Positions 7,612-16,613 are shown, counted from the first letter of the stretch. The stretch is 64,000 nucleotides of DNA from Burkholderia anthina (GCF_001547525.1 NZ_LNJP01000003.1:372001-436000); one strand, 5' to 3'. A program made the numbers and translations. The notes: generated from the letters alone by a model not told the origin.

Positions 7612-9385
7612 AGCCGCTTCCGAGCGGCTGCGGCCGCCCCCCGCTGCCCTGCATGAACGGCCCGACCACGCGCTCCGCCATGCGCGGATCGACGAGGCCT
7701 GCCGCCACTTTTTCGAGCGCGTGCTGCGCGACCGTCTGCCCCGCGAGCTCGCCGAGCCAGTACGCGTGCGCATCGGGCTTGCGCCCGGCGCGCAGCAATT
7801 CGCAAAACGTCGCGTCGGTGCGCACGACCTCGGCCACCACGGTCCGGCCGACCGTGCCGTTCTTGCAATGCGGGCAGCCCGGCCCGGCCACGCGCACCGC
7901 GTCGAACCGCGCGCCGACGGCCCGCTTCAAGCGCGCGACGAGCCCCATGTCGAGCTGCGCCATCGACTCGGCCAGCGGGCGCGAGCAGTGCGGACACAGC
8001 AGCTTGACGAGCCGCTGGCTGATGAGCCCCGTGACGAGCGATTCGTCCGTCACCATCGCGATCGGCAAGCCGAGATCGACGAGACGGTCCACGATCGCGA
8101 GCGCGCCGTTCGCGTGCACCGTCGTCCAGACCTGATGGCCCGTCATCGCGGCGCGCAACGCGCTTTGCGCCGATGCACGGTCGCGCACTTCGCCGATCAT
8201 GATCGTATCGGGATCGAGCCGCATCGCGTTCGCGATCGCGGCGGCGAACGCGAGCGAGCGCGCCTCTTCCGTCGGCGCGTTGACGACGGGCGTCTGCACG
8301 GCGCCCTCGATCGGGTACTCCACCGGGTCTTCCACGGTGATGACGTGGATCGAGCCGGCCATCTCGCGCAGTTGCCTCGTCAGCACGCGCTGCAACGTCG
8401 TGGATTTGCCCGAGCCGGTCGGGCCGCTGATGATGTTCATGCCGTGCGGCTGCTGCGCGAGCAGCTCGAACGCGTTCGCCTGCGCCACCGTGAAGCCGAG
8501 CTCGGTCAGGGCCGTCGCCTCGCCCGCATCGTTGTAGAGCAGCCGCAGCACCATGACGCTGCCGACGCTCGTGGGCGCCGTCGCGATCCGCACGCCGAAA
8601 AGCCGGTCCGGCAGCTTGTCGCGATCGCCGATGGCCGCGTCCTGGCGTTCGTTCGGCTTGTAGGTGTTGTCCGATACGCTCGACATCGCCGCGTAAAGCG
8701 TGGCGAGCAGCCGCTCGCCGTACTCGCGCGTCTGCTCCGACATGCGCACGAGTTCGTTGTGGATGCGAAAAAGAATCTCCGTGCTGAAGCGGTTCACACG
8801 GATATGGATATCCGACGCACGCTCGTCGCACGCCCGCGCGATCAGGTTCTTCGCGACGGCCTGCATCTGCGTGTGATCGATGCGCTCGGCACTACCGTCG
8901 CGGCGCGGGCCCTGATAGCTGCGCCTGATCGCATCGAGCGTCACCAGCCGCGTCGTATAGCGGCAATTGAGCCGTTCGAGCCTCGCGCAGTACGACAGCA
9001 CGAACGGATTCATTTCGTGCCCTTCGGCAACGAGCAGCGTGCCGTCGTCGAGCAGACAGAGAAACTTGCGCTCCTCGTCGCTCGCGGCGAACTCGCCGCT
9101 GTCCGAAAGCGGGCGCGCCACCGCGGCGAGCGGCAGCGCCTGCCCCGGCGGCTGGCTTTGCGACGCCGTTTGCGCGGGCCGCACCGACGCGGCGGCGGCC
9201 GCGGCCACGGCGCTCAGCACCGGCTCGCGTGGCCGCGCGACGGGCGCGAGAGCCGGCGCGGCTGGAGCCGCGGGCTGAACCTGCGCAAGAGACGGATCGG
9301 TTTCGATCGGCTTCACGGCGCGCGAGAGAATCAGCGGCGTCACGCTCGTGGGCGTCTTGCCCGGAGGTGTGGCAGACGAACTCAT
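7601..9385 (-). CDS. pilQ: PilQ, type IVb pilus assembly ATPase (GspE family)
   Basis: This 594-residue cytoplasmic ATPase powers pilin polymerisation. After a Pro/Ala-rich N-terminal tail of about 120 residues comes the N2-like domain (DERASDIHIRVNRFSTEILFRIH). Walker A follows, NIISGPTGSGKSTTLQ, then the Asp box HVITVEDPVEYPIEG, Walker B LDPDTIMIGEVRDRAS and His box GHQVWTTVHANGA. A Cys4 zinc module reads LLCPHCSRP and GPGCPHCKNG (CxxC and CxxC), which is typical of assembly ATPases and absent from PilT. In the R64 naming, PilQ is the ATPase, not a secretin. It overlaps pilR by 11 bp and starts 4 bp after pilP ends, so the genes form one tight operon. Confidence 0.93.
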   Translation of the reverse strand: MSSSATPPGKTPTSVTPLILSRAVKPIETDPSLAQVQPAAPAAPALAPVARPREPVLSAVAAAAAASVRPAQTASQSQPPGQALPLAAVARPLSDSGEFAASDEERKFLCLLDDGTLLVAEGHEMNPFVLSYCARLERLNCRYTTRLVTLDAIRRSYQGPRRDGSAERIDHTQMQAVAKNLIARACDERASDIHIRVNRFSTEILFRIHNELVRMSEQTREYGERLLATLYAAMSSVSDNTYKPNERQDAAIGDRDKLPDRLFGVRIATAPTSVGSVMVLRLLYNDAGEATALTELGFTVAQANAFELLAQQPHGMNIISGPTGSGKSTTLQRVLTRQLREMAGSIHVITVEDPVEYPIEGAVQTPVVNAPTEEARSLAFAAAIANAMRLDPDTIMIGEVRDRASAQSALRAAMTGHQVWTTVHANGALAIVDRLVDLGLPIAMVTDESLVTGLISQRLVKLLCPHCSRPLAESMAQLDMGLVARLKRAVGARFDAVRVAGPGCPHCKNGTVGRTVVAEVVRTDATFCELLRAGRKPDAHAYWLGELAGQTVAQHALEKVAAGLVDPRMAERVVGPFMQGSGGRPQPLGSGYGT

Positions 9386-9389
9386 CGCG

Positions 9390-9977
9390 TCACCTCGCAG
9401 GCATCGGCAACGCAGGCAGCGTCGGTATCGGCGGCACGCCGGGCGAGCCTGTCGACGCGACGTTGCGCGCGGGCTGCTGCCGCGCGCTCGCGGAGACGGT
9501 CAGCGTCGTGCGCCGTCCGTCCTGCGATGCGAGGACGATCGCGCCCGGGCGAATGGCCGCCACGCGCATGCCGTTGGGCAGCGTATCGCCGGGCCCGACG
9601 TCGAACTCCGCGCCATCGCTCGTCGCCACGGTTGCGCCGAGCTTCTTGCCGAGCCCTTGTGTCGCCACGAGCGACACGTCCGAATACGACGAGACGGTAC
9701 TGCCCATCCGGTGCAGCGCTTCTTGCCGCTCCGCCACCTGCGCCTGCGCATCGAGCTTTTTCAGCTGCGCCTTGAGGATCATCGTTTCCTCCTGTAGCCG
9801 CATCAGTTCGTTGGCTGCCTGCACGGCGGCCGGTGTCGGAACGACGTTCATGCGCGGCGCCGCTTCAGCGGGCGCGGCGGCCGTGGCGGCTGCGGCGCTG
9901 GCCTCGCCGAACGCGGCCAACGGCCACGCGCAGCAGCAGGCGAGCACCAGCACAGTCAATGCATCGTCATTTCTCAT
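9390..9977 (-). CDS. pilP: PilP-like type IVb pilus biogenesis protein
   Basis: This 195-residue exported protein has a signal peptide (LTVLVLACCCAWPLAAFG). A helical, coiled-coil-prone segment follows (about 50-90, ANELMRLQEETMILKAQLKKLDAQ), then a beta-rich domain with GDTLPNGMRVAAIRPGAIVLASQDG. That C-terminal pattern is the PilP/secretin-alignment fold seen in thin-pilus operons, where PilP links the inner-membrane complex to the secretin. It ends 4 bp before pilQ and its first bases overlap the end of pilO by 11 bp. The short Pro-rich tail (PGVPPIPTLPALPMP) is unexplained. The family call rests on topology plus operon position. Confidence 0.8.
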   Translation of the reverse strand: MRNDDALTVLVLACCCAWPLAAFGEASAAAATAAAPAEAAPRMNVVPTPAAVQAANELMRLQEETMILKAQLKKLDAQAQVAERQEALHRMGSTVSSYSDVSLVATQGLGKKLGATVATSDGAEFDVGPGDTLPNGMRVAAIRPGAIVLASQDGRRTTLTVSASARQQPARNVASTGSPGVPPIPTLPALPMPAR

Positions 9978-11283
9978 AGAGCACTCCGTCGAGCGTCCAC
10001 TGCCCGGATTTGTATGAAAGCGTCTCGACGCGCACGCCCGGCTCGTCGAGGTACCTGATGAGGCTGTCGGGCCGCACGTCGCCCAGTTGCGCCGACATGC
10101 GCCAGGTCTGCCAGCTCGGCGCCGGGGGCGGGCCGCCGCCCGGCTGCAGCCGGTCCAGCGTTTGCGAAGCGAAGCCGCGCTGCGGCGCGCTTGCCGGTTG
10201 CAGCGTGAACGTCAGGCCGATGCCCAGCAACTGGAAGGCGGAAAGCATGCGCAAGCGCACGCCGTGCACGCCATCGAGCACTTCGTCTCCCCCTGCGGGC
10301 AAGGCCAGCGGCTCCACGTAGCTCGCATGCTCGCCGTTGCCGTCGATCGTCGCGCGCGGCTCCGCCGCCATCAGCATCGCCACGTTCGATCCGCCCCGCG
10401 ACCAGCTGTAGCTGACGTTCGACGCGCGGCAAACGTAGTCGTCGAGTTCCCAGCCGCCCGGCGCGATGTGCGTGAAGTGATCGAGGCACCCGCGAACGAA
10501 CGCATCGGGCCGCGGCGCGCCGGCCCATGGGTGCGCGGCTTCGGGCGGCGCCGCGGGCTTGGGCGGATGCAGCGCGAGTTCCGCGCGCATCCGCTCGAAC
10601 GCCTGCTGCCGCTCGAGTTCCATACGGTGGTGCCGGTACGCGACGATGCCGGCCGCCACCGCGGCCGCCACCACGATCGCGCCGGCGACCAGCAGCACCT
10701 CGCGCCGCGGTGCGCGCCGCGAGACCCGCGACAGATTGAGCCAGCGCGGCAAATGCGGCTTGCCGCCCCGGCGCGGGATCATGTCCTCGATGCGCCGCGC
10801 GTAGAAGTTGTGGAACCCCTGCACTTCCAGCTGCGGATCGCCGATGACGACGTTCCAGCCGCCGAGGCTGTAATCGCCGTGCAGCCGCTCGAACACGTCT
10901 TCGCTGGAACCGATCCAGTCGCCGTTCGGCAGGAACGCGCCGTCGCGCACGGCGAAGTAGGCCCAGCGCCCGTCGGGCAGATGAAACGCACCGAGCCAGT
11001 TGGGCGCCGGCTGCTGGCGTCCGTCGTAGAACGCGCCTTCGGCCGCGATCGTCTTCGACACGAGCGCGCCGAGCGACGGCAAGCCCAGTTGCGCGCCCTC
11101 GCGCGTGCTCGCGAAACCCACGCCCGCGAAGGTGCGGTCGATACGCAGCACCATCGCATCGAAATTCAGGCGCGCGGCGAGTTCCACGGCCTCCGCGCGC
11201 AGCGCGTGCCGGCGCGAGAGCGATTGCCAGAAAAGGCCGCATATGAAACGCTGGCGGCCGATCTGGATGACTTGCGTCGCCAT
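9967..11283 (-). CDS. pilO: PilO-like inner-membrane pilus assembly protein (type IVb)
   Basis: This 438-residue bitopic protein has an N-terminal cytoplasmic domain of about 180 residues (QVIQIGRQRFICGLFWQSLS at the start). A single membrane segment follows (about 185-206, REVLLVAGAIVVAAAVAAGI), then a periplasmic domain. The layout is that of R64-type PilO proteins: a cytoplasmic half that docks near the ATPase and a periplasmic half with paired beta-alpha-beta modules. It overlaps pilP by 11 bp and starts 25 bp after pilN ends. It should not be equated with the small PilO of type IVa systems. No catalytic motif is expected and none is seen. Confidence 0.83.
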   Translation of the reverse strand: MATQVIQIGRQRFICGLFWQSLSRRHALRAEAVELAARLNFDAMVLRIDRTFAGVGFASTREGAQLGLPSLGALVSKTIAAEGAFYDGRQQPAPNWLGAFHLPDGRWAYFAVRDGAFLPNGDWIGSSEDVFERLHGDYSLGGWNVVIGDPQLEVQGFHNFYARRIEDMIPRRGGKPHLPRWLNLSRVSRRAPRREVLLVAGAIVVAAAVAAGIVAYRHHRMELERQQAFERMRAELALHPPKPAAPPEAAHPWAGAPRPDAFVRGCLDHFTHIAPGGWELDDYVCRASNVSYSWSRGGSNVAMLMAAEPRATIDGNGEHASYVEPLALPAGGDEVLDGVHGVRLRMLSAFQLLGIGLTFTLQPASAPQRGFASQTLDRLQPGGGPPPAPSWQTWRMSAQLGDVRPDSLIRYLDEPGVRVETLSYKSGQWTLDGVLYEK

Positions 11284-11308
11284 GACGGATCCTGTGCCCG
11301 AGCGCGCG

Positions 11309-13042
11309 TCAAGCGCCGTTGATCGCGATCGGCGACAGCAGGATGACGATCACCTCGCGCGTGCCGGACGCGTTGAACCCGCCCATCGCGTAGTTCGACG
11401 GATGGCCGACGCCTTGCCGGTTATCCTGATCGGTGATGCCCTCGTAGCCGCTGATGACGAGCGTCTGCCCCGACTTCACGGCGATGCGCTGCAGGAAGTT
11501 GCGCGTATCGACGGTCGGCAGCTGGATCTGCTGGTTCGCCGGGCCGAACGGCGCAAGGTTCACGAGCGACGAAATGTTGCTGTAGAACTGCATCATGATC
11601 GTGCCGTCGTCGAGGATGTGCGGCAGCACCGTGAGGTTGAAGCCTGTCGTGATCGTGCCCGGCGTGAGCGACGTCTGGCTGCCGATGTTGACGGTGTTGG
11701 TCGTCGAGATCTGCGCGAGATAGCCTTGCTGCTCGGCCACCTGCACGGGAACGGGCTGATCGTTGAGCGTCGTGATCGAGGCCGAGGTCTTGCGGTGCAC
11801 CGTGCCCTGCGTCGAAAGCGCATCGATGATGGCCGTCGTGCTCGAGGCGCGGCTCGACGGTGTGATCACCGTGGCCGAGAGCTCGCTCGGGTTCTGGATC
11901 ATGCTCGTGAACGCGGTGGTGATGCCGAACTGCGTGCCGAGCGCCTGATAAACCGCGTGCCAGTTGATGCCGTAGCTGTCCTGCGCGGAAAGCGTGACCG
12001 ACAGCACCGTCACGTTGACGAGCACCTGCCGCGCGAGCACGCGGTTCTGCTGCTCCATGAACTCGCCCACGCGTTCGAGCACGTCGGGCGTATCGGTGAC
12101 CGAGATCGAGCCTGTGGCGGGCGAGGTGATGACCGAGCCTGCCGGAGAGAGCATCGCCTTGATCGCCGTCTGCAAGCCGTTGTACACCGAGAGCTGCGCG
12201 TTCATCGTGATGTTCGCGGTGTTGTCCGACGACACCGACGGCGAACCGGACGCCCCGCCGCCTCCGCCGCCGATGCCCGCGCCACCGGCGCCCGATCCGC
12301 CCGCGGCCCCCGCGCCGTTGCCCGACGCGCCGCCGCTGTTGCTCGCACCGCTCACGACGTTCGTATCCAGCCTCGAGTCGCCCGGAATGGCGACCACCTG
12401 GTAGACGCGCGTGGCCGTGTAGAAGAAGACGATCGCGCCGTCCTCGTACTTCCAGTAGACGCCGAAGCGGGCCGACGCCGTGTCGAGCAGCCCGCGCAGC
12501 GTGCCGCGCGAATACGCGATGCGCACGGGCGACGATACGTTCGGCACCCGCGCGGCCACCGTCGCGGCGCTCGTGCTCGGCGCGGGCCCCTGCAGCAGGC
12601 CCGGTGGCAGCGGCGGCACGCCGGGATAGGCCCCGGCGCCGCCCGTATCGACCGCGGTCTGCGTCGCGCGCGCGGCCGCTTCGCTCGTGCCCGGCGCGAC
12701 CTTGGCCGGCAGGTGCGCGAGGCGCGAAATGCGATCGGCGAACATGCGCAGCGAATCGACCGTGCCGTCGAAGCTCGCCGGCTCGTCGAAGAGCTTCGGC
12801 AGCGTCGATTTCGCGGCGATCTTGATCGTCTTGCCCGACAGCCAGAGTTCGTCCTTGACGATGACGTCGTCACTGCCCGGCACCGCGCGGTTGTCGCCGT
12901 TCGACAGCTTGCCGAGCAATTGCCCCGCACGCGCGGTATCGGCCTGGGAGCTGCGCTCGATCTTGTCCAGGAGGCCGGTGCACCCCGCGAGCAGCGAGAG
13001 GCAGGCGGCAAGGATGACGAAAGGACGACGGAGGACGCTCAT
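11309..13042 (-). CDS. pilN: PilN, lipoprotein secretin of type IVb pilus
   Basis: This 577-residue outer-membrane secretin forms the exit pore for the pilus. The start at 13040-13042 gives a lipoprotein signal with a lipobox LSLLAGC, so Cys22 should be acylated. The N-domains include SPVRIAYSRGTLRGLLDTAS. A very Gly-rich linker of about 35 residues (around GAGAAGGSGAGGAGIGGGGG) interrupts them. The secretin core holds VNVTVLSVTLSAQDSYGINW, LTPGTITTGFNLTVLPHIL and the C-terminal VISGYEG. Lipidation and the BfpB/TcpC/PilN-like layout separate it from the T3SS secretin at the left edge. Its ATG shares one base with the pilL stop (TGATG), a clear coupling signal. Confidence 0.9.
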   Translation of the reverse strand: MSVLRRPFVILAACLSLLAGCTGLLDKIERSSQADTARAGQLLGKLSNGDNRAVPGSDDVIVKDELWLSGKTIKIAAKSTLPKLFDEPASFDGTVDSLRMFADRISRLAHLPAKVAPGTSEAAARATQTAVDTGGAGAYPGVPPLPPGLLQGPAPSTSAATVAARVPNVSSPVRIAYSRGTLRGLLDTASARFGVYWKYEDGAIVFFYTATRVYQVVAIPGDSRLDTNVVSGASNSGGASGNGAGAAGGSGAGGAGIGGGGGGASGSPSVSSDNTANITMNAQLSVYNGLQTAIKAMLSPAGSVITSPATGSISVTDTPDVLERVGEFMEQQNRVLARQVLVNVTVLSVTLSAQDSYGINWHAVYQALGTQFGITTAFTSMIQNPSELSATVITPSSRASSTTAIIDALSTQGTVHRKTSASITTLNDQPVPVQVAEQQGYLAQISTTNTVNIGSQTSLTPGTITTGFNLTVLPHILDDGTIMMQFYSNISSLVNLAPFGPANQQIQLPTVDTRNFLQRIAVKSGQTLVISGYEGITDQDNRQGVGHPSNYAMGGFNASGTREVIVILLSPIAINGA

Positions 13043-14184
13043 CAACTTGCTCCTTTGGGAACGACGCGCATGACGCGGTTGCGCTGGTACAAGACCACCT
13101 GAATCGGCACCTGCGCGCCGGCGAGCGCATTGGTCACCTGACGCAGCGCTTCGGCGAGCGTGCCGTGTATCGTGGCCGTCGCGTCGACCTGAAAATCGGT
13201 CGGCACGTCCCAAATGAATTGCCAGCCGGCTTCGCTCGCCCAGCGCGCGAGCGCATTGCGCACGGAGCCGTCCGACAGGCGCATCTGCCACTCCGTGCGC
13301 TCGGGCGCCACCGCGGGCGCGAACGCCGGCGTCGCGGCGGGCGCCCACGATGGGGCCGGCGACTCCGGGCCGGACGCCGGCTGCATGGCGGCGAGCAGCG
13401 GGGGCTCGATGGCGTCACGCTTTGCCGGCGCCGGTACCTGCGCTCGCGGCGGTGCTGAAACAAGTGCCGGTACCGATGCCGGCATCGCCGGCCCGGCTGC
13501 CGGTGCGGGCGTCGTCACCGGAGCGGGTGCCGGTGCCGGTGCCGGTGCCGCCACGGGCAGGACCGCCGGTGCTGCCGCCGGTATGCGAGCCGATGCCGGT
13601 GCTGCGGGCGTCGACGTCGAAACGCGCGCCTGCGCCACGGCCTGCGCCTGTGCAATGGCAGGCCCCGCCGCGGGCGCCATCGCCGCCGCGCCCGTGGGCA
13701 ACGTGGAAGACGCATTCGTGGCGGCACCGTTCATGCGTGACGCCGCGCCGGCCGCCTGCGAGGCAGGCCGCGGCGCGTCAACGTTTGCGCGCCGCGCATG
13801 CGCAGTCACCGTGAGCAAACGCATATCCGTATCGACGCGCGCCTGCAGCGCGGGATCGACCGACAGCACGTCGCCGAGCGCGTGCGCGACCGACGAGCCG
13901 GCGCGCCAGCTCACCGGCGCGTCGGCCCATGCGCCTGCGTTCGGCACATTGATGCTGTAACTCGTCGGCATGATCTGCTCGAGCGCGCGCAGCAACGGCA
14001 CGTCGTGGCCGCCCGTGCGCACGACGCCGCCCAGGCGCTGCCCGCCGTCGACGATCACTTGCTGATCGGAAGCGTGCGCGACCGTGCAGGCGAACCAGAC
14101 GCCGCACAGCAGCGCCCGAATTGCCAGCGGCATCGCCGCTATCCAGACATTCGCCCTCGCCCGGTTCCGCCTCTTGTCGCTCAT
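13042..14184 (-). CDS. pilL: PilL-like pilus protein with C-terminal TcpQ-type domain
   Basis: First gene of the pilus operon, 380 residues from the ATG at 14182-14184, which has AGG just upstream; a GTG at 14224-14226 would add 14 residues and has a weaker site. A signal peptide (ALLCGVWFACTVAHA) precedes an N-terminal domain of about 110 residues with LLRALEQIMPTSYSINV, as in PilL_N proteins. A long Ala/Pro linker (about 120-280) follows. The last 90 residues (EWQMRLSDGSVRNALARW and AGWQFIWDVPTDFQVDA) match the TcpQ/secretin-pilotin fold that binds or stabilises the secretin. The linker consists of degenerate AP repeats and would let the protein span the periplasm. The stop overlaps pilN by one base. 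Confidence 0.78.
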   Translation of the reverse strand: MSDKRRNRARANVWIAAMPLAIRALLCGVWFACTVAHASDQQVIVDGGQRLGGVVRTGGHDVPLLRALEQIMPTSYSINVPNAGAWADAPVSWRAGSSVAHALGDVLSVDPALQARVDTDMRLLTVTAHARRANVDAPRPASQAAGAASRMNGAATNASSTLPTGAAAMAPAAGPAIAQAQAVAQARVSTSTPAAPASARIPAAAPAVLPVAAPAPAPAPAPVTTPAPAAGPAMPASVPALVSAPPRAQVPAPAKRDAIEPPLLAAMQPASGPESPAPSWAPAATPAFAPAVAPERTEWQMRLSDGSVRNALARWASEAGWQFIWDVPTDFQVDATATIHGTLAEALRQVTNALAGAQVPIQVVLYQRNRVMRVVPKGAS

Positions 14185-14226
14185 GCACCTCGGATGCACC
14201 GGAAGCTCTATTTTTCTTGTTGCCAC

Positions 14227-14680
14227 GTTCTTTTCAATCTACTTGAACCATGCCAATAGCCGCCCTAAAAGCAGTACCGAAAGGCGTCAGGAATTCGAAA
14301 GAAATTATGTAAGAAAACAGTAACGCCGCGTAAGGATAGCACTACAGCTCAATGGGTGTTTACGGCAACGTACAACGCACCTTTAAGTAAAAAAATAATC
14401 CTGGAAAATCATCCTGTCTCGGCCGGCATGGATGATACAGGCACTGGCGCGAGAACGTCGCCTTCGCGACGCAAGCCCCGCCCAGCATGGCTCTGTGGCA
14501 GCCGCCATGTTTTTTTTGGACGCTTCTGCGCGAATCGCGGAATGGCCACCCTGGAAATATGGCAGATACAAACGTGTGCTATGGCGCCGTTCGCGGGCAA
14601 GCCGCCAATTGGGTGCCGTACAGGTGGTATCCGGAAATCCGTGTGTCAGGCGGATTGATATTCAGATTCGATTGTTTAAT
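14227..14680. other. Non-coding stretch upstream of the pil operon
   Basis: About 450 bases with lower GC than the flanking genes, holding A-rich and T-rich runs near 14390 and 14510. It must contain the pil operon promoter on the minus strand. A CGAA pair at 14278 and 14296 is spaced 14 bases apart, not 16, so it is not an hrp_II box. I see no convincing gene. Confidence 0.5.
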
Positions 14681-14684
14681 CTTT

Positions 14685-14895
14685 CTGAATAAACAAGCGC
14701 GAACTGATTCACGGCGCGCTCCAATCGTGCCGGGAACCGGTCCACTTGACCAAGACGCTGCGCAGCGCCAGCCAGATCAGCTTGAGCGCCGCCTCATCCG
14801 ACTGGAAGTGGCCGCGCCGTGATCATCTTCCGAAGCTGCATGTGCAGCGACTCGAGTTTCCGTGGCATGAAGCGGCTCCCTGGCCGTCGGTTCAT
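14685..14895 (-). pseudogene. IS256-family transposase, C-terminal remnant
   Basis: Read on the minus strand, broken frames give GHFQSDEAALKLIWLALR, then SVLVKWTGSRHDWSAP, then NQFALVYSER. This is the recognisable C-terminal tail of IS256-class transposases (usually HFP.DEAA.KL.YLALRN....W.......W..A...F.I.F..R). The pieces sit in different frames, so there is at least one indel on either side of the central block. An upstream fragment, MPRKLESLHMQLRKMI, may belong to the same relic. It lies between the pil operon and the hrpB-like gene, which suggests this junction was once a transposition site. No complete inverted repeats are seen. Confidence 0.6.
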
Positions 14896-14963
14896 GCGTC
14901 ACACACGAAGATTCGGACAGGCTCGCCGTGCACCGCGCCAAACGGCGCACGGCGGCGGCAAAC

Positions 14964-15081
14964 GTAACAAATCATCAAAAAGCCGCGACGCAGGCCTCCC
15001 GCTCGTGCGTGAAAGTCCACCGCGGCACCGCCCTATCCGGCACATGCCGATGCCGAACCGAAGGTAACAAACCATCACAAA
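14964..15081. repeat. Two direct repeats exactly 100 bp apart upstream of the hrpB-like gene
   Basis: GTAACAAATCATCA begins at 14964 and GTAACAAACCATCA at 15064, each followed by A-rich sequence and then CGCG. The two copies differ at one position over 14 bases. They lie 216 and 116 bases before the regulator's start codon. Direct repeats upstream of an activator gene suggest binding sites for an upstream regulator; the analogous HrpG of Ralstonia is an OmpR-type protein. That link is inference. Confidence 0.5.
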
Positions 15082-15179
15082 CACGCGCCTGAATCGGCCC
15101 GCGATGAAAACATGCGCTCACGGCTTCACGAATCGTTTCACGCCGCTTAACGCATCGCTCATTGAGTCAGGAGCACGAC

Positions 15180-16613
15180 ATGTTCTCAACGATCTACTTC
15201 GCCGCCGCCTCGGCCCTCGCTTTCGACGACACCCCCGCGGACGTCGCCTCGAAAATGCTCCACGGCCAGTTTCTCGACGCTGTCCGCCACGCCGCACGCC
15301 ATGCCGATACCGACACGGCGCAAGCTCAGCCCGGCTACGCACAGCTGCAAGTCTGCGCCGACCTCGAGCTGATGCTCGGCCGCCATGAAGAAGCGGAGGA
15401 AACGTATCGCCGCGCGCAAAAAGCCATTCGCGCCCATCGCGACGGTCTGCGTATCGCGTCGTGCCGCAATACCGGCTGGCAAGCCTTGTTCCGCAACCAG
15501 TTCAACGTCGCGCTCAGTTGCTTCAAGCGCGTCGGCGAGGAAAAGGCGGCCACGCCGCGCCAACGTCTCGACAGCCTCCTCGGTGCGACGCTCGTTTCGT
15601 TTCATCTGGGCTTGATCCAGGCGGCGTGCCATCGCCTCGGCGAGCTGGCCGCGCTGGCGGCAACGCATGGCGATCGCCGCTGGAGCTACCTCGTGGACGC
15701 GCTGCGGCGGGACCTCTTCGCGCAGCACGAACTGCACGGTGCCGAGCGACTCGCCGACCACATCTACTGGCGCTCGGCCATCGCGGAGTTCGAGCCGAGC
15801 GAGGCACCGGCACCCGGCTCGCAGCCCGCCGGGACCGTGCTGCCGCTGCTGGCCGAACGACTCTCGCACCTGAGCCGGCTCGTTTCGCTCGCCGACGGCC
15901 GGACGAGCGCGGGCGAAACGCTCAAGCAATACGTGAGCTGGAGCCGCCAGGCCGGCCTCAACGATTACCACCGCAGCCTGTGCCTGGAAATCACGCTGGC
16001 CGCGATCGCCGGCCACGCGACGCCGTTGGCCGAAGCGATGCTCGATGCGTCCGGCGCGGCGAATTCGCAAGGCAGCCAGCATGCGCGCTGGTACCTCGAC
16101 TACCTCTACTGCCGCGCGAAGATCATGCAGCAGCAGATGCGCACGCAGGAATTCGCGCAGTTCTACGGCCGCTACGCGCTCGCGTCGATTCAGCACGTGC
16201 GCGCGGACAGCATGTCGATGCCCGCCGCCGCCGACCACATGCAGGCGTCGCGCACGGCGCAGCGCTCCGACGACGTGAGCGCCCGCCTGCCGGCGAAATA
16301 CCGCCGCGCCTATCGCTACCTGATGGACAACCTCGACCAAAAGGACCTTTCGGTGCGCGAAGTGGCATCGCACGTGGGCGTGACCGAGCGCGCGATGCAG
16401 GCAGCGTTCAAGAACCACCTCGGGCTGTCGCCGAGCGAGCTGATCCGGCGCCAGCGGATGGAGCGCATTCGCGGCGATCTGCTCGACGACGGCGCACCGG
16501 CCACGCGCGTGCTCGACGTCGCGAACAAGTGGGGCGTGCGCCATCGTTCGACGCTGGTCAACGGCTACCGGCGCGTGTTCCAGGAAGCACCGTCGGAGAC
16601 GATGGGCCGCTGA
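15180..16613 (+). CDS. hrpB: HrpB-type AraC-family activator of type III secretion genes
   Basis: This is a 477-residue transcription activator, about the length of Ralstonia solanacearum HrpB. I start it at MFSTIYFAAASALAF (ATG 15180, with AGGAGC 5 bases upstream) rather than at the TTG six codons earlier. The N-terminal 330 residues are helical with TPR-like pairs (LELMLGRHEEAEETYRRAQKA, ASCRNTGWQALFRNQFNVALSCF), as in the HrpB/HrpX/InvF-like group. The AraC DNA-binding domain (about 375-470) contains LSVREVASHVGVTERAMQAAF and LGLSPSELIRRQRMERIRGDL. HrpB proteins bind hrp_II boxes (TTCG-N16-TTCG), and six exact boxes occur downstream in this window, which strongly supports the function. It is monocistronic and ends before a strong terminator. 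Confidence 0.9.
   Translation: MFSTIYFAAASALAFDDTPADVASKMLHGQFLDAVRHAARHADTDTAQAQPGYAQLQVCADLELMLGRHEEAEETYRRAQKAIRAHRDGLRIASCRNTGWQALFRNQFNVALSCFKRVGEEKAATPRQRLDSLLGATLVSFHLGLIQAACHRLGELAALAATHGDRRWSYLVDALRRDLFAQHELHGAERLADHIYWRSAIAEFEPSEAPAPGSQPAGTVLPLLAERLSHLSRLVSLADGRTSAGETLKQYVSWSRQAGLNDYHRSLCLEITLAAIAGHATPLAEAMLDASGAANSQGSQHARWYLDYLYCRAKIMQQQMRTQEFAQFYGRYALASIQHVRADSMSMPAAADHMQASRTAQRSDDVSARLPAKYRRAYRYLMDNLDQKDLSVREVASHVGVTERAMQAAFKNHLGLSPSELIRRQRMERIRGDLLDDGAPATRVLDVANKWGVRHRSTLVNGYRRVFQEAPSETMGR

Noticed and set aside
14278..14299. hrp_II box upstream of pilL (CGAA pair)
   Set aside because: The spacing is 14, not 16 bases, and no fitting -10 follows.
14911..14934. hrp_II box in the hrpB leader (TTCG-N16-ACCG)
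   Set aside because: The second half-site matches poorly, and HrpB genes are usually controlled by HrpG rather than by themselves.
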